NCBI GenBank assembly: GCA_937125455.1
Contig: CAKZLK010000056.1
Coordinates: 1-38,697 of the forward strand
DNA: 38,697 bases
Direction: 5' to 3'
Source of the DNA: an uncultured Aequorivita sp.
Lineage (GTDB): Bacteria; Bacteroidota; Bacteroidia; Flavobacteriales; Flavobacteriaceae
Shown: positions 32,508 to 38,697 of the stretch, in pieces
Numbering within the stretch: the first letter of the stretch is position 1
How the letters are laid out: each line of letters starts with the position of its first letter
Made by a program: the position numbers and the translations under genes
The notes under the pieces: generated by a model
The model's database searches: none
What the model was told of the DNA's origin: nothing
Seen by the model: the letters and a program-made list of their open reading frames with translations, nothing else

Positions 32508-32655
32508 AGTCTAAAACTTCTTCTTTGATTGAATACAAAATTAACTTTTAAAACCATTCAAGCCACACTTCTTTAACATTTCAAATAAATTTAAATATTT
32601 AAAGACAAACTAATCCACTGACTTTTGACTTTTACGTAGTTTTGTTTTTTCCAAA

Positions 32656-33990
32656 ATGCTACAAACCGACATCTCATTCAAACGAATCCAGCAACTTGCC
32701 ATTCCAGCAATTATTTCAGGAATTGCAGAACCAGTATTATCTGCAACCGACGCCGCTGTTGTTGGAAACATAAAGGAATTTGGAATTGAATCACTTGCAG
32801 CAGTGGGGATTGTAGGATCGTTTCTTTCTGCTTTGATTTGGATTTTGGCCCAGACTCGGAGCGCCATTACAGCAATCGTATCGCAGAACTTAGGTGCTGG
32901 AAAACTCAAAGACTTGCAAAATTTTCCCGCACAGGCCATTTATTTCAATATTGCACTCAGCATAATCGTATTGTTTTCTACCTATTTTTTTGTTGAAGAA
33001 ATCTTCAAATTGCTTAATGCCGATGGGATGGTACTTTCCTTGAGCATTGATTACTACAACATTCGTGTTTGGGGTTTTCCACTCACGCTTTTCACTTTTG
33101 CAGTTTTTGGGTTGTTCCGAGGACTCCAAAATACATTTTGGCCGATGATTATTGCGGCTATTGGCGCAGGATTAAACATTGGGCTGGATTTTGCTTTGGT
33201 TTATGGCATTGATGGCTATATTTTCCCATTGGGAATAAAAGGGGCAGCATGGGCAAGCCTTATTTCGCAAGCTGTAATGGCATTGATTGCTTTATTTTTT
33301 CTTTTGAAGAAAACCGATATTTCTTTAAAATTGAAATTCCCTTTGCATCCTGAAATTAAACGATTGGTCAATATGAGTTTCAATCTGTTTTTGCGTTCTG
33401 TGGCATTGAATACCGCGTTAATCTTGGCCACTCGTGAAGCTGCCGATTTGGGGAAGGAATATATTGCTGCACATACTATCGCCTTCAACATTTGGATTTT
33501 CACTGCTTTTTTTATTGATGGCTTTGGAGCTGCCGGAAATATTCTCGGAGGCAAACTTCTAGGGGAACGCAACTACGGCTCACTTTGGAAACTCACAAAA
33601 AAAGTAAATCTCTATAATTTGGGCGTCGCCGCATTGCTGGTTATGATAGGTTTGATATTTTATGAACCGCTGGGACTTCTTTTCAACAAAGATGAAAAAG
33701 TACTTTCTATCTTCTATGGTATGTTTTTCATGGTGCTTATTTGTTTGCCGTTTAATGCCTTAGCTTTTACGCTAGATTCCATTTTTAAAGGTTTAGGCGA
33801 AATGAGTTTCTTGCGAAACGTCCTTTTGGGCGCAACTATTTTTGGGTTTATACCCGTGCTTTATTTTTCAAAATACATGCATTGGGGTCTGATTGGAATT
33901 TGGGTTGCGCTTATTGTTTGGGTGGCTTACAGAGCCTTTGCGCTGCTGATTAAATTTCGAAGAAAATACATTCCGCTGATAGAAAATTAA
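32656..33990 (+). CDS. MATE family efflux transporter
   Basis: The protein is 444 residues with about twelve membrane helices in two similar halves. It shows typical MATE stretches: AIPAIISGIAEPVLSATDAAVVG in the first helix, SLISQAVMALIALFF in the middle and FIDGFGAAGNILGGKLLG at the start of the second half. It exports cationic drugs or metabolites using a Na+ or H+ gradient, or has a DinF-like role. The substrate is unknown. A TAGTTTTG box (32637-32644) lies 11 bp before the start. It is divergent from the universal stress gene. Confidence 0.95.
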   Translation: MLQTDISFKRIQQLAIPAIISGIAEPVLSATDAAVVGNIKEFGIESLAAVGIVGSFLSALIWILAQTRSAITAIVSQNLGAGKLKDLQNFPAQAIYFNIALSIIVLFSTYFFVEEIFKLLNADGMVLSLSIDYYNIRVWGFPLTLFTFAVFGLFRGLQNTFWPMIIAAIGAGLNIGLDFALVYGIDGYIFPLGIKGAAWASLISQAVMALIALFFLLKKTDISLKLKFPLHPEIKRLVNMSFNLFLRSVALNTALILATREAADLGKEYIAAHTIAFNIWIFTAFFIDGFGAAGNILGGKLLGERNYGSLWKLTKKVNLYNLGVAALLVMIGLIFYEPLGLLFNKDEKVLSIFYGMFFMVLICLPFNALAFTLDSIFKGLGEMSFLRNVLLGATIFGFIPVLYFSKYMHWGLIGIWVALIVWVAYRAFALLIKFRRKYIPLIEN

Positions 33991-34015
33991 ATACATTTAC
34001 TAAAAATCGTAAGTA

Positions 34016-34114
34016 ATGGATATTCTTAAATTTATCGGCGGTCCTGGTCTTTTTTTGTTACTGGCTATTTTGGTGATTGCCGTTGTTGTTTACAATAAAA
34101 TTAAAAAGAAATAA
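34016..34114 (+). CDS. Small single-pass membrane peptide (32 residues)
   Basis: ATG 34016 opens a 32-residue frame ending TAA 34112-34114. It has a short amphipathic start (MDILKFIGGPG), one hydrophobic helix of about 15 residues (LFLLLAILVIAVVVY) and a basic tail NKIKKK. That is the layout of a small inner-membrane protein with its C-terminus inside. It sits 25 bp after the MATE gene, fills the whole gap, and ends exactly where the stop of the convergent oxygenase gene begins. No family is recognised. It could be co-transcribed with the transporter. Confidence 0.6.
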   Translation: MDILKFIGGPGLFLLLAILVIAVVVYNKIKKK

Positions 34115-34750
34115 TCAACGCGTTTTTAGCCAGCCTGTAATGCTCAATCGTTCTGAGGCTTTCACAACTTTCACTTCGTGTTCCAAAATCTGGCTCTCAA
34201 AAATAACTACACGTCCGGGTAGCGGTAAAATATCCAACGCCTCTTTTTCAGTATAAATGGTTAATTCACCGCCATTTTCGCGAAGCCAATTATCTTCATT
34301 CAAATAGCAAACAATGGAAAGTTTTCGGCGATCGTCATTTTGAAAAGTGTCTAAATGACGCTTGTAAAAAGTGCCCGTGGGATAAACGGCGTAGTGAAAC
34401 TCTTTATGAAGAATTCCTAGAAAGCAGGTTTTATTTAAATAATTTACAAGCTCATTTATTTTTTTGAAGAAAAGCAGTTCGGCTTCATTGGCATTCTTTT
34501 CATCCATCCAAAGAATAAAATCACCGCGTATCGTTTTGTCAATTTCTTCGTTGGTACGGTTGCCGATTGCCGATTTCTTGAATCGGTCTGCTTCATATTT
34601 TGCAAGCAAGGAATTGCGTAAAATGTCCACTTCTTCTGAAGAAAAAAAGTCATTCACAATGCTGTACTGCTGTTGAAGTAAGTTGTCAATAATAGTTTCA
34701 AACAACGGATTTTCAATAAATTCAAGTTGTTCAAAAAGTTCTTCGGTCAT
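34115..34750 (-). CDS. 2-oxoglutarate/Fe(II)-dependent oxygenase (prolyl 4-hydroxylase-like)
   Basis: The protein is 211 residues. The double-stranded beta-helix core carries the iron ligands in GTFYKRHLDTFQ (HxD) and LEHEVK (distal His), and a 2-oxoglutarate-binding Arg in ERLSITGWLK. The strand RRKLSIVCYLNEDNWLRENGGELTIYT is typical of the P4H/SM-20 group. It probably hydroxylates a protein side chain; in other bacteria such enzymes modify ribosomal proteins or EF-Tu, but the target here is not evident. It lies alone, converging on the small membrane ORF. Confidence 0.9.
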   Translation of the reverse strand: MTEELFEQLEFIENPLFETIIDNLLQQQYSIVNDFFSSEEVDILRNSLLAKYEADRFKKSAIGNRTNEEIDKTIRGDFILWMDEKNANEAELLFFKKINELVNYLNKTCFLGILHKEFHYAVYPTGTFYKRHLDTFQNDDRRKLSIVCYLNEDNWLRENGGELTIYTEKEALDILPLPGRVVIFESQILEHEVKVVKASERLSITGWLKTR

Positions 34751-34830
34751 TTTTTTCTCTTTAAAAAAGTGGGCAAATATAGGCTAGAAATCTATAGGTT
34801 TTTAGAAAATAATTTTCCTTTCAAAAACAG

Positions 34831-34838
34831 TATCTTTG
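34831..34838 (+). promoter_or_regulatory. -7 box of queD
   Basis: TATCTTTG matches TAnnTTTG and ends 17 bp before the queD start. The same ten bases TATCTTTGAA recur before lpxH (35321-35330). Confidence 0.45.
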
Positions 34839-34855
34839 AAGCCTAAAGTAAAGCA

Positions 34856-35305
34856 ATGCAAGTAATACGAATTACCAAAATTTTTTCTTTTGAAACCGGC
34901 CACGCCCTTTATGGCTATGACGGTAAATGTAGAAATGTTCATGGGCACAGTTACAAGCTTTCTGTAACCGTAATTGGTGCTCCAATTGAAGATAATAAAA
35001 ACGTAAAATTTGGGATGGTGATTGATTTTGGCGACCTTAAAAAAATCGTAAAGGAAGAAATTGTAGATGTTTTTGACCATTCCACCGTTTTCAACAAAAA
35101 CACGCCACATGTTGAATTGGCAAAAGAACTAAGCGATCGCGGCCACAGTGTGCTTTTGGTAGATTATCAACCCACCAGCGAAATGATGGTGATAGATTTT
35201 TCTGAAAAAATAAAAAACCGTTTGCCAAAAAATATTCAACTTCACTCCCTAAAATTGCAGGAAACCGACAGTAGTTACGCAGAGTGGTTTGCTGCGGATA
35301 ATTAA
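34856..35305 (+). CDS. queD: 6-carboxy-5,6,7,8-tetrahydropterin synthase (QueD/PTPS family)
   Basis: Makes 6-carboxytetrahydropterin from dihydroneopterin triphosphate, an early step towards queuosine in tRNA. The protein is 149 residues. The zinc ligands are His16 (ETGHALYG), His29 and His31 (CRNVHGHSY), and the catalytic cysteine is Cys25. DHSTVFNKN contains the second catalytic His/Asp region, and ETDSSYAEW the substrate-binding Glu at the C-terminus. The Cys-xxx-His-Gly-His spacing supports QueD rather than a eukaryotic PTPS. The gene is followed 26 bp later by lpxH. Confidence 0.93.
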   Translation: MQVIRITKIFSFETGHALYGYDGKCRNVHGHSYKLSVTVIGAPIEDNKNVKFGMVIDFGDLKKIVKEEIVDVFDHSTVFNKNTPHVELAKELSDRGHSVLLVDYQPTSEMMVIDFSEKIKNRLPKNIQLHSLKLQETDSSYAEWFAADN

Positions 35306-35331
35306 ACCGAATCTCTTCTTTATCTTTGAAT

Positions 35332-36090
35332 ATGCAAATTCCACAGGGCAAAAAAATATATTTTTCAAGCGACAACCATCTTGGTGCGCCCACTCAGGCC
35401 GAAAGCTTGCCGCGCGAAAAGATTTTTGTGAAATGGCTGGACAGCATTAAACACGATGCCGAAATGATTTTTCTGCTCGGCGACCTTTTCGATTTTTGGT
35501 TTGAATACCGAACCGTTGTGCCAAAAGGCTTTATACGTGTTTTAGGCAAATTGGCTGAACTTCGTGATAGTGGTATTCAAATACATTTTTTTGTGGGAAA
35601 CCACGATTTGTGGATGCACGATTATTTTGAAAAGGAATTAAACATTCCTGTAAATCACGAACCAAAAGAGTTTGTATTCAACAATAAGCACTTCTTAATC
35701 GGCCATGGCGATGGAAAGGGTCCAGGTGATAAAGGTTACAAACGGATGAAGAAAGTTTTTACTAATCCTTTTTTTAAATGGCTATTCCGGTGGTTGCATC
35801 CAGATATTGGCATGCGAATAGCACAGCACCTTTCGGTAAAAAACAAATTGATTTCTGGTGATGAAGACAAAAAATTTTTGGGTGAGGAAAATGAATGGCT
35901 GGCACAATATTCAAAACGAAAGCTGGAAAACAAGCATTTTGATTATTTTATCTTTGGCCATCGTCATTTACCAATGGAAATTAAAGTAGGTGAAAACTCG
36001 AAATATTATAATCTTGGCGATTGGATAAACCATTATACCTTCGGCGTTTTTGATGGGGAAAAGTTTGAACTCAAAACATTTACTCCATAA
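35332..36090 (+). CDS. lpxH: UDP-2,3-diacylglucosamine diphosphatase
   Basis: Splits UDP-2,3-diacylglucosamine to lipid X and UMP in lipid A synthesis, at the inner membrane. The protein is 252 residues from ATG 35332; a TTG two codons earlier is not preferred. Calcineurin-like metallophosphatase motifs are in order: SSDNHLG (D14, H16), LLGDLFDFWFEY, FVGNHDLWMHDYF, LIGHGDGKG and FGHRHLP. KGYKRMKKVFTNPFFKWLFRWLHPDIG is the basic cap that binds the acyl chains in LpxH. Its stop overlaps the 3' end of the convergent recJ gene by 11 bp. Confidence 0.93.
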   Translation: MQIPQGKKIYFSSDNHLGAPTQAESLPREKIFVKWLDSIKHDAEMIFLLGDLFDFWFEYRTVVPKGFIRVLGKLAELRDSGIQIHFFVGNHDLWMHDYFEKELNIPVNHEPKEFVFNNKHFLIGHGDGKGPGDKGYKRMKKVFTNPFFKWLFRWLHPDIGMRIAQHLSVKNKLISGDEDKKFLGEENEWLAQYSKRKLENKHFDYFIFGHRHLPMEIKVGENSKYYNLGDWINHYTFGVFDGEKFELKTFTP

Positions 36091-38077
36091 TATCTTTCAA
36101 ACGAAGCTGTAAGCTCACATTTCCTTGCCATTCATTTTCATCAATGCAATATGCTGCTTTAAAGGGTTTTCCGCTGCAAGCAATATCACTTTTTTCAGCC
36201 ATACTGAAACCAATTCCTGTAAATTGATTGGAATTTCCTTGCTTCACCACAACGCGCAGGTGCGTTTTATCTTCTCCAACACATTTTCCCCAGCCAGTAT
36301 CTTTTAGGTTTTGTGTCATAAAAGTTGGAGTCATATTTCCAGGACCGAAGGGTGCAAATTGTTTTAGAATTCTGAAGAATTTAGGGGTAATTTCATTTAA
36401 ATCAATTTCAGCATCTATTCTAATTTCAGGTGTAAGCAAATGCGGATCAATGGTCTCGGAGACCACACGTTCAAATTCATTTTTGAAGTTTTCGAAATCT
36501 TTTTCCAACAGAGTCAAACCCGCCGCATACATATGGCCACCGAATTGTTCAATATGCTCCGAACAACTTTCCAAAGCGTTGTAAACATCAAATCCTTTTA
36601 CGGAACGGGCGGATGCAGCGAGCTTTTCACCACTTTTTGTAAACACCAAAGTTGGGCGATAATAGGTTTCGGTTAATCGGGAAGCCACGATGCCGATAAC
36701 ACCTTTGTGCCAGTTTTCTTGATAAACCACCGTGGTCTTTCGTTCTTCCTCTTTATTTTGAATTATTTGCTGAAGGGCTTCTTCCGTAATTTGTTTGTCT
36801 GCTTCTCTGCGGTCTGTGTTGAAGCTTTCAATTTCAGCGGCGAATATTTCAGCTTTTTCAAAATCGGTTTCGGTGAGCAAGGTAACGGCATGGTTTCCGT
36901 GTTTCATTCTTCCTGCTGCATTGATTCGTGGGGCAATGATAAAAACCACATCGGTAATGGTAAGGGTTTCTTTTTTCACTTGTTTTAAAATTGCCTGAAT
37001 TCCCGTCCGCGGATTGCTGTTAATCACTTTCAATCCGTAATGCGCAAGTATTCTATTTTCGCCTGTGATTGGAACGATATCTGCTGCAATTGCTGTGGCA
37101 ACCAGATCTAAGTAAAGCAATAAGTCTTCAATCTGCAACCCTCTTTTTTCAGATAAAGCTTGAATAAGTTTAAAACCAACGCCACATCCGCAAAGTTCTT
37201 TGTACGGATATTCACAATCTTCCCGTTTTGGGTCGAGTACTGCAATAGCTTTTGGTATTTCCTTCCCTGGGCGGTGGTGATCGCAGATTATGAAATCTAT
37301 TTTTTTTTCGGAAGCGTAGGAAACTTTGTCAATGGCTTTTATGCCACAATCCAACGCGATAATTAGTGAAAAACCATTGTCCTCAGCGTAGTCAATTCCT
37401 TTGTATGAAATGCCGTAGCCTTCGTCATATCTGTCAGGTATGTAGGTTGAGATATTTGGATAGTAACTTTTTAAATAGGAAGAAAGCAGTGCAACGCTTG
37501 TCGTTCCATCTACATCGTAATCGCCGTAGATTAAAATGTTTTCTTGGTTTTCAATTGCTTTTTCAATTAAATCATATGTCAGTTCACTTGCAAAGACCAT
37601 ATTTTTCTTGGCAATAACCTTATTCGAATTTCTTACCCAAACTAGTGGGTGAATTGTAATATACTGCCTTGTCATCATGCAGTTACTAGCCAAATAATTG
37701 GTCAAACCCCATTTCATTTTGCTTAAGCTATCTTGAAAATCTAAGTGGTCATCTTTAAAATCACTTTCATCCTCAGTAGTTTTTTTATCCGCATTATTGT
37801 AATCATCAACAATCGATACAGCAATAATTTGATTTTTAACATAAATTCTTTCATCATCCTTTTCAATGCGATACCAACTTTTATCCAATCGCGGAATATT
37901 TAAGAGAATTATAAAGTCTATTGTTCCTTGAGAAGAAACAGCAACAGGAAAATTATTTAATATAATTACTTCTGCTTTTTTACATGTAGGGCTAAGCTGT
38001 TCTCTTAATTGACTATAAAATAAATCATAGTTAAGAACTGTGTTTGTACCGTTAATTTTACTTGTGGATAGCTCCAA
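36080..38077 (-). CDS. recJ: RecJ single-strand exonuclease core with a foreign N-terminal domain (chimera)
   Basis: The protein is 665 residues, about 100 longer than a usual RecJ. From about residue 172 on (EKAIENQENILIYGDYDVDG) it is canonical: GDYDVDGTTSVAL (D186, D188, D190), ALDCGIKAID, the DHH motif ICDHHRPG (D266-H268), GCGVGFKL, PRINAAGRM, then the DHHA1 region with GVIGIVASRL and EQFGGHMYAAGLTL, and the OB domain to the end. Its usual first 75 or so residues are missing. In their place, residues 1 to about 170 hold an unrelated domain. AEVIILNNFPVAV, GTIDFIILLN, NQIIAVSIVDDY and HPLVWVRNS recall NERD/restriction-type folds, but the ExK expected after the IDF strand is absent. This 5' part (about 37560-38077) is visibly AT-richer than the rest. 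It is the last gene of a reverse operon, 20 bp after a GIY-YIG gene. Confidence 0.9.
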   Translation of the reverse strand: MELSTSKINGTNTVLNYDLFYSQLREQLSPTCKKAEVIILNNFPVAVSSQGTIDFIILLNIPRLDKSWYRIEKDDERIYVKNQIIAVSIVDDYNNADKKTTEDESDFKDDHLDFQDSLSKMKWGLTNYLASNCMMTRQYITIHPLVWVRNSNKVIAKKNMVFASELTYDLIEKAIENQENILIYGDYDVDGTTSVALLSSYLKSYYPNISTYIPDRYDEGYGISYKGIDYAEDNGFSLIIALDCGIKAIDKVSYASEKKIDFIICDHHRPGKEIPKAIAVLDPKREDCEYPYKELCGCGVGFKLIQALSEKRGLQIEDLLLYLDLVATAIAADIVPITGENRILAHYGLKVINSNPRTGIQAILKQVKKETLTITDVVFIIAPRINAAGRMKHGNHAVTLLTETDFEKAEIFAAEIESFNTDRREADKQITEEALQQIIQNKEEERKTTVVYQENWHKGVIGIVASRLTETYYRPTLVFTKSGEKLAASARSVKGFDVYNALESCSEHIEQFGGHMYAAGLTLLEKDFENFKNEFERVVSETIDPHLLTPEIRIDAEIDLNEITPKFFRILKQFAPFGPGNMTPTFMTQNLKDTGWGKCVGEDKTHLRVVVKQGNSNQFTGIGFSMAEKSDIACSGKPFKAAYCIDENEWQGNVSLQLRLKDIME

Positions 38078-38097
38078 TTTTATTTACATTTTTAATC

Positions 38098-38547
38098 CTA
38101 AATATTTCTATTCCAAACAAGTTGCTCTTTGTTTTTTATAATCAACCATTCTTCTAAAGGCTTCCTCATGTAACTCGGCTCGATAATTAGATAACTTAGC
38201 GCAATTGTTTCTTTTCTTGACAAACACTCCTTAACATTATCTAATTTCGCCCCCGTTCTTTTATTCTTTTTTGTTAGATGACATCGAATTCGCTGTCTTG
38301 AAATGGTTTCTTTGGCGTGACCAATGTACATCGCTTTATACTCATTACTATTCGCCTTAACCCATATGCAATAGACAATTGGTTTTTTTGAAATGGTTTG
38401 AAGCAGAGACTTATTCAATTTATCAAATGTTGAAACATCAAAATTATCGTACTTAATCGGTATTAGATTCGACTTATTGAACAAGAGCTTTTCGGCAGAT
38501 AAGAATAATGCCTCTATTCCTGAATTACTAAATGAAAATTGACTCAT
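38098..38547 (-). CDS. Small GIY-YIG-like nuclease domain protein
   Basis: The protein is 149 residues. Residues about 55-135 fit the GIY-YIG fold: IVYCIWVKAN (strand 1, degenerate GIY), KAMYIGHAKETISRQRIRCH (strand 2 with YIG, the conserved Arg and His), then LSYLIIEPSYMRKPLEEWLI with the Glu that binds metal in this family. The N-terminal 50 residues are unrecognised. It begins 3 bp after the stop of the upstream partial gene and ends 20 bp before the chimeric recJ, so the three are one transcript. Base composition is AT-rich. A role in DNA cutting, perhaps in defence, is inferred only from fold and context. Confidence 0.7.
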   Translation of the reverse strand: MSQFSFSNSGIEALFLSAEKLLFNKSNLIPIKYDNFDVSTFDKLNKSLLQTISKKPIVYCIWVKANSNEYKAMYIGHAKETISRQRIRCHLTKKNKRTGAKLDNVKECLSRKETIALSYLIIEPSYMRKPLEEWLIIKNKEQLVWNRNI

Positions 38548-38550
38548 TCA

Positions 38551-38697
38551 CTACAATTTTGATATTTCATCTTGAAAAGCTTTTTCAAAGTTTGGCAGCT
38601 GTTCAACAAAAAAATCATTCATTTTTGACCAATGCGACTTATCAAAAAGATTTACATTCTTCAACATAAATTTTATTCTACTCATTTTCTTGTCAGG
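38551..38697 (-). CDS. C-terminal end of an unidentified protein, cut by window edge
   Basis: A reverse-strand frame is open from base 38697 to a TAG stop at 38553-38551 (48 visible codons). The last residues read NLFDKSHWSKMNDFFVEQLP then NFEKAFQDEISKL. Such an aromatic and acidic helical tail occurs at the ends of several nuclease-associated domains of unknown function (for example DUF4268-type), but 48 residues are too few to assign a family. Its stop lies 3 bp before the GIY-YIG start (TAG-TGA-ATG), so it belongs to the same operon. Confidence 0.6.
   Translation of the reverse strand, partial: PDKKMSRIKFMLKNVNLFDKSHWSKMNDFFVEQLPNFEKAFQDEISKL

Overview
The window reads as chromosomal DNA of a Bacteroidota, most likely family Flavobacteriaceae. 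The evidence is low GC content, a type IX secretion (T9SS) sorting tail, an IPExxxVDY-family gene inside the acpP-fabF-rnc-pyk cluster, a long-form PurF, and repeated TAnnTTTG -7 promoter boxes in place of sigma-70 boxes. I do not assign a genus. Most of the window is ordinary housekeeping and envelope DNA with tightly packed genes.

Layout. 1-4.4 kb: the end of an RND efflux operon (inner-membrane pump, cut by the window edge, plus outer-membrane channel). 4.4-6.0 kb: a three-gene overlapping reverse operon (NAD(P)-binding protein, CYTH protein, YCII-like lipoprotein). 6.1-9.7 kb: dinB, a palindromic intergenic repeat, an SH3-like lipoprotein, and a secreted FG-GAP/T9SS protein. 9.7-13.9 kb: the reverse fatty-acid/RNA/glycolysis cluster acpP-fabF-rnc-IPExxxVDY-pyk. 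14.2-15.5 kb: purN and a viroplasmin-type RNase HI. 15.5-17.1 kb: a secreted protein joining an adhesin-like head to a SPOR-like tail. 17.3-20.2 kb: a PfkB-family kinase and purF. 20.2-21.1 kb: a gene-free repeat region. 21.3-31.6 kb: sodA, an AddA/RecB-like helicase-nuclease, kbl, an OmpA-family protein, an AddB-like nuclease, a hydrolase and tRNA-Ala(GGC). 31.7-36.1 kb: a universal stress protein, a MATE transporter, a 32-residue membrane peptide, a 2OG-Fe(II) oxygenase, queD and lpxH. 36.1-38.7 kb: a reverse operon ending in an unusual RecJ.

Two places look out of the ordinary. First, between purF and sodA there are two paralogous cassettes. Each has a Bacteroidota-type promoter, a small conserved stem-loop with a shared loop, and a strong terminator-like hairpin, followed by about 2.5 tandem copies of a 100-108 bp unit that repeats only the right arm of that hairpin. 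The two cassettes carry different hairpin sequences but keep the pairing, which suggests a pair of undescribed small RNAs. Second, at the right edge the RecJ exonuclease core lacks its usual N-terminus. In its place is a foreign-looking domain of about 165 residues that is faintly NERD/restriction-nuclease-like. The gene sits directly downstream of a small GIY-YIG-like gene and the tail of another gene that runs out of the window. This looks like the edge of an accessory, possibly defence-related, island fused in frame into recJ.

Functionally, the window combines nucleotide synthesis (purN, purF), fatty-acid synthesis (acpP, fabF), DNA repair (dinB, AddAB-like pair, recJ), envelope building (lpxH, OmpA protein, efflux pumps) and oxidative-stress defence (sodA). 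All calls come from reading the sequence; no database search was run.
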